Positions 35,597 through 37,049 of a DNA stretch of 37,049 bases are shown here, piece by piece; within the stretch, counting starts at the first letter, position 1; every line of letters starts with the position of its first letter. The stretch comes from an uncultured Candidatus Actinomarina sp. GTDB taxonomy: Bacteria; Actinomycetota; Acidimicrobiia; Actinomarinales; Actinomarinaceae. The DNA lies in the NCBI GenBank assembly GCA_902521955.1, contig CABYTP010000010.1, forward strand, positions 1 to 37,049. Reading direction: 5' to 3'. Below the pieces are notes generated by a model that was not told the DNA's origin, ran no database searches, and was given only the letters and a program-made list of their open reading frames with translations. The position numbers and the translations under genes were made by a program.

Positions 35597-36862
35597 GTGA
35601 TAGTTGAAAACAACCTCTTTGACTCACATATGTATAAGGAAGTCATCAGACAATATGATGAAGTTTCTGATTTGATTAATCTCGATTCAAATATCAGAGA
35701 AAGACTTAAACTTCCACAAAGATCTCTTGTTGTTACTTTTCCATTTAGAAGAGATGAGTATGATGAAGTTGAAACAGTTATGGGCTACAGGGTGCAACAT
35801 GTCCTATCAATGGGTCCAACCAAAGGTGGTATAAGATATGCACCAGATGTTAACTTAGGAGAAGTAACAGCTCTAGCTATATTAATGTCTTGGAAGTCCG
35901 CCATTGTTGGACTACCTTACGGTGGCGCTAAAGGAGGAGTTGCAATTGACCCAAATCCATTGACTCGTTCTGAAAAACAAAGAGTAACTAGAAGATACAC
36001 TGCAGAACTTCTTCCTATTATTGGTGTTGATAAAGATATTCCTGCTCCGGATCTAGGAACCGATGAACAAACAATGGCCTGGATTATGGATACTTATAGT
36101 AACTTTGTTGGTTCGCCACAACCAGGAATTGTCACAGGAAAACCTGTATCTTTAGGTGGGTCCATTACTAGGAGAGAGTCTACAGGAAGAGGAGCAGTCG
36201 CAGTAGGTCAAGCTGCTATGGAAAAAATAGGTAAAGAATTTAAAAATTCTAAAGTTGTTGTACAAGGTTTTGGAAATGTAGGAAGGTATGCAGCACTAGA
36301 TTCCTACGAAAGAGGAGCGAAAGTAATTGCTGTAAATGATTTAGGTGGAGCTGTTATAAACGAAAATGGTTTAAATATTCCAGAGCTGTTTAAACATATT
36401 GCAAAGAGTAACACAGTAAATGGTTTTAATGGAGGAGAGTCTTTTGATGGATCAATTTTAGAGATTGATTGTGATGTACTTATTCCAGCAGCAGTTGGAG
36501 GGGTGATTACGTCGAAAAATGCTGAAAGAATAAATGCAAATGTAATAATTGAAGGTGCAAACTCACCAACAACATTAAATGCTGATAGAATTTTAAGGGA
36601 AAACGACACTTTAATTATTCCTGATATTTTGGCAAACGCAGGTGGTATTACAGCAAGTTATTTTGAATGGGTGCAAAATACTCAAAATTATTTATGGAAA
36701 GAAAAAGAACTTCATGAAAAATTGATCGATGTAATGATTACATCTTTTGAAGAAGTGTGGACAATATCTCAAAAACAAAATTGTGACTTAAGAACAGCAG
36801 CACTTATAAAAGGAATTAAGAGAGTTGCAGCAGCGAAACTTACTAGAGGCTTATTTCCTTAA
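35597..36862 (+). CDS. gdhA: Glu/Leu/Phe/Val dehydrogenase (glutamate dehydrogenase)
   Basis: GYRVQHVLSMGPTKGGIRYAPDVNLGEVTALAILMSWKSAIVGLPYGGAKGGV, PAPDLGTDEQTMAWIMDTYS, VVQGFGNVGRYAA, EGANSPTT, PDILANAGGITASYFEWVQN. GTG start. Confidence 0.97.
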   Translation: MIVENNLFDSHMYKEVIRQYDEVSDLINLDSNIRERLKLPQRSLVVTFPFRRDEYDEVETVMGYRVQHVLSMGPTKGGIRYAPDVNLGEVTALAILMSWKSAIVGLPYGGAKGGVAIDPNPLTRSEKQRVTRRYTAELLPIIGVDKDIPAPDLGTDEQTMAWIMDTYSNFVGSPQPGIVTGKPVSLGGSITRRESTGRGAVAVGQAAMEKIGKEFKNSKVVVQGFGNVGRYAALDSYERGAKVIAVNDLGGAVINENGLNIPELFKHIAKSNTVNGFNGGESFDGSILEIDCDVLIPAAVGGVITSKNAERINANVIIEGANSPTTLNADRILRENDTLIIPDILANAGGITASYFEWVQNTQNYLWKEKELHEKLIDVMITSFEEVWTISQKQNCDLRTAALIKGIKRVAAAKLTRGLFP

Positions 36863-37049
36863 AAGCTCTTGTAGTTCTTCTTCAATGTGATTTCTTTTGT
36901 TTGTTAATGTGTTTATATTTTCCTGAATCTCATCTTTGTTAACAGCACTTAATGGACTGTCTTTTGGTAAATCATCAGGATTGTCAAACATACTCAAAGC
37001 TTCCAGATTGTCATTTAACTCTTTTATTTCTTCAGTAAGTTTTTTTAAC
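36851..37049 (-). CDS. Partial coiled-coil-like protein (N-terminus beyond window)
   Basis: Open minus frame to the window edge: ...LKKLTEEIKELNDNLEALSMFDNPDDLPKDSPLSAVNKDEIQENINTLTNKRNHIEEELQELLRK*; overlaps the 3' end of gdhA by 12 nt. Confidence 0.55.
   Translation of the reverse strand, partial: LKKLTEEIKELNDNLEALSMFDNPDDLPKDSPLSAVNKDEIQENINTLTNKRNHIEEELQELLRK

Noticed and set aside
1-37049. Search by eye for CRISPR arrays, tRNA/rRNA genes, transposons, integrases and att-like repeats
   Set aside because: No spaced direct repeats, cloverleaf-like genes or mobile-element proteins were recognised; a tRNAscan/Infernal run would be needed to exclude small RNAs.

Overview
This 37 kb window is AT-rich and densely coded, with many 1-17 nt gene overlaps. 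It looks like chromosomal sequence from a streamlined bacterium. F420-related genes, an ACAD10/11-like lipid locus and a maltose-type ABC operon without its ATPase suggest a low-GC marine actinobacterium, but that is inference only. I see no tRNA, rRNA, CRISPR array, transposase or integrase.

Contents in order: partial CofC-like gene, pyruvate kinase, Nfu_N-like protein, SDR39U1 epimerase, two UMF1/Atg22-like MFS genes flanking an aminotransferase and a divergent FolD, YchF, a TrkA/Usp + CPA antiporter pair, DUF368, an unlisted 45-aa TatA, a cytochrome c lipoprotein, malQ, a GH13 amylase, malEFG, acyl-CoA ligase/SDR/ACAD, thiamine pyrophosphokinase, NfuA-like, a large acyl-CoA gene cluster, a PPOX flavoprotein, DTD, a Rad52-like operon, and glutamate dehydrogenase.

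The most interesting region is 26283-33557. It contains an AbfD-type 4-hydroxybutyryl-CoA dehydratase-like protein beside a split APH-kinase/ACAD pair resembling LvaA/LvaC and ACAD10/11. MaoC hydratase, 3-hydroxyacyl-CoA dehydrogenase and thiolase complete a plausible 4-hydroxyacyl-CoA to acetyl-CoA route with two chemically different entry steps. The second most interesting region is a three-gene operon at 34432-35516: a Cys/His-rich miniprotein absent from the ORF track, an unknown protein, and a Rad52-family annealing protein with no phage context.
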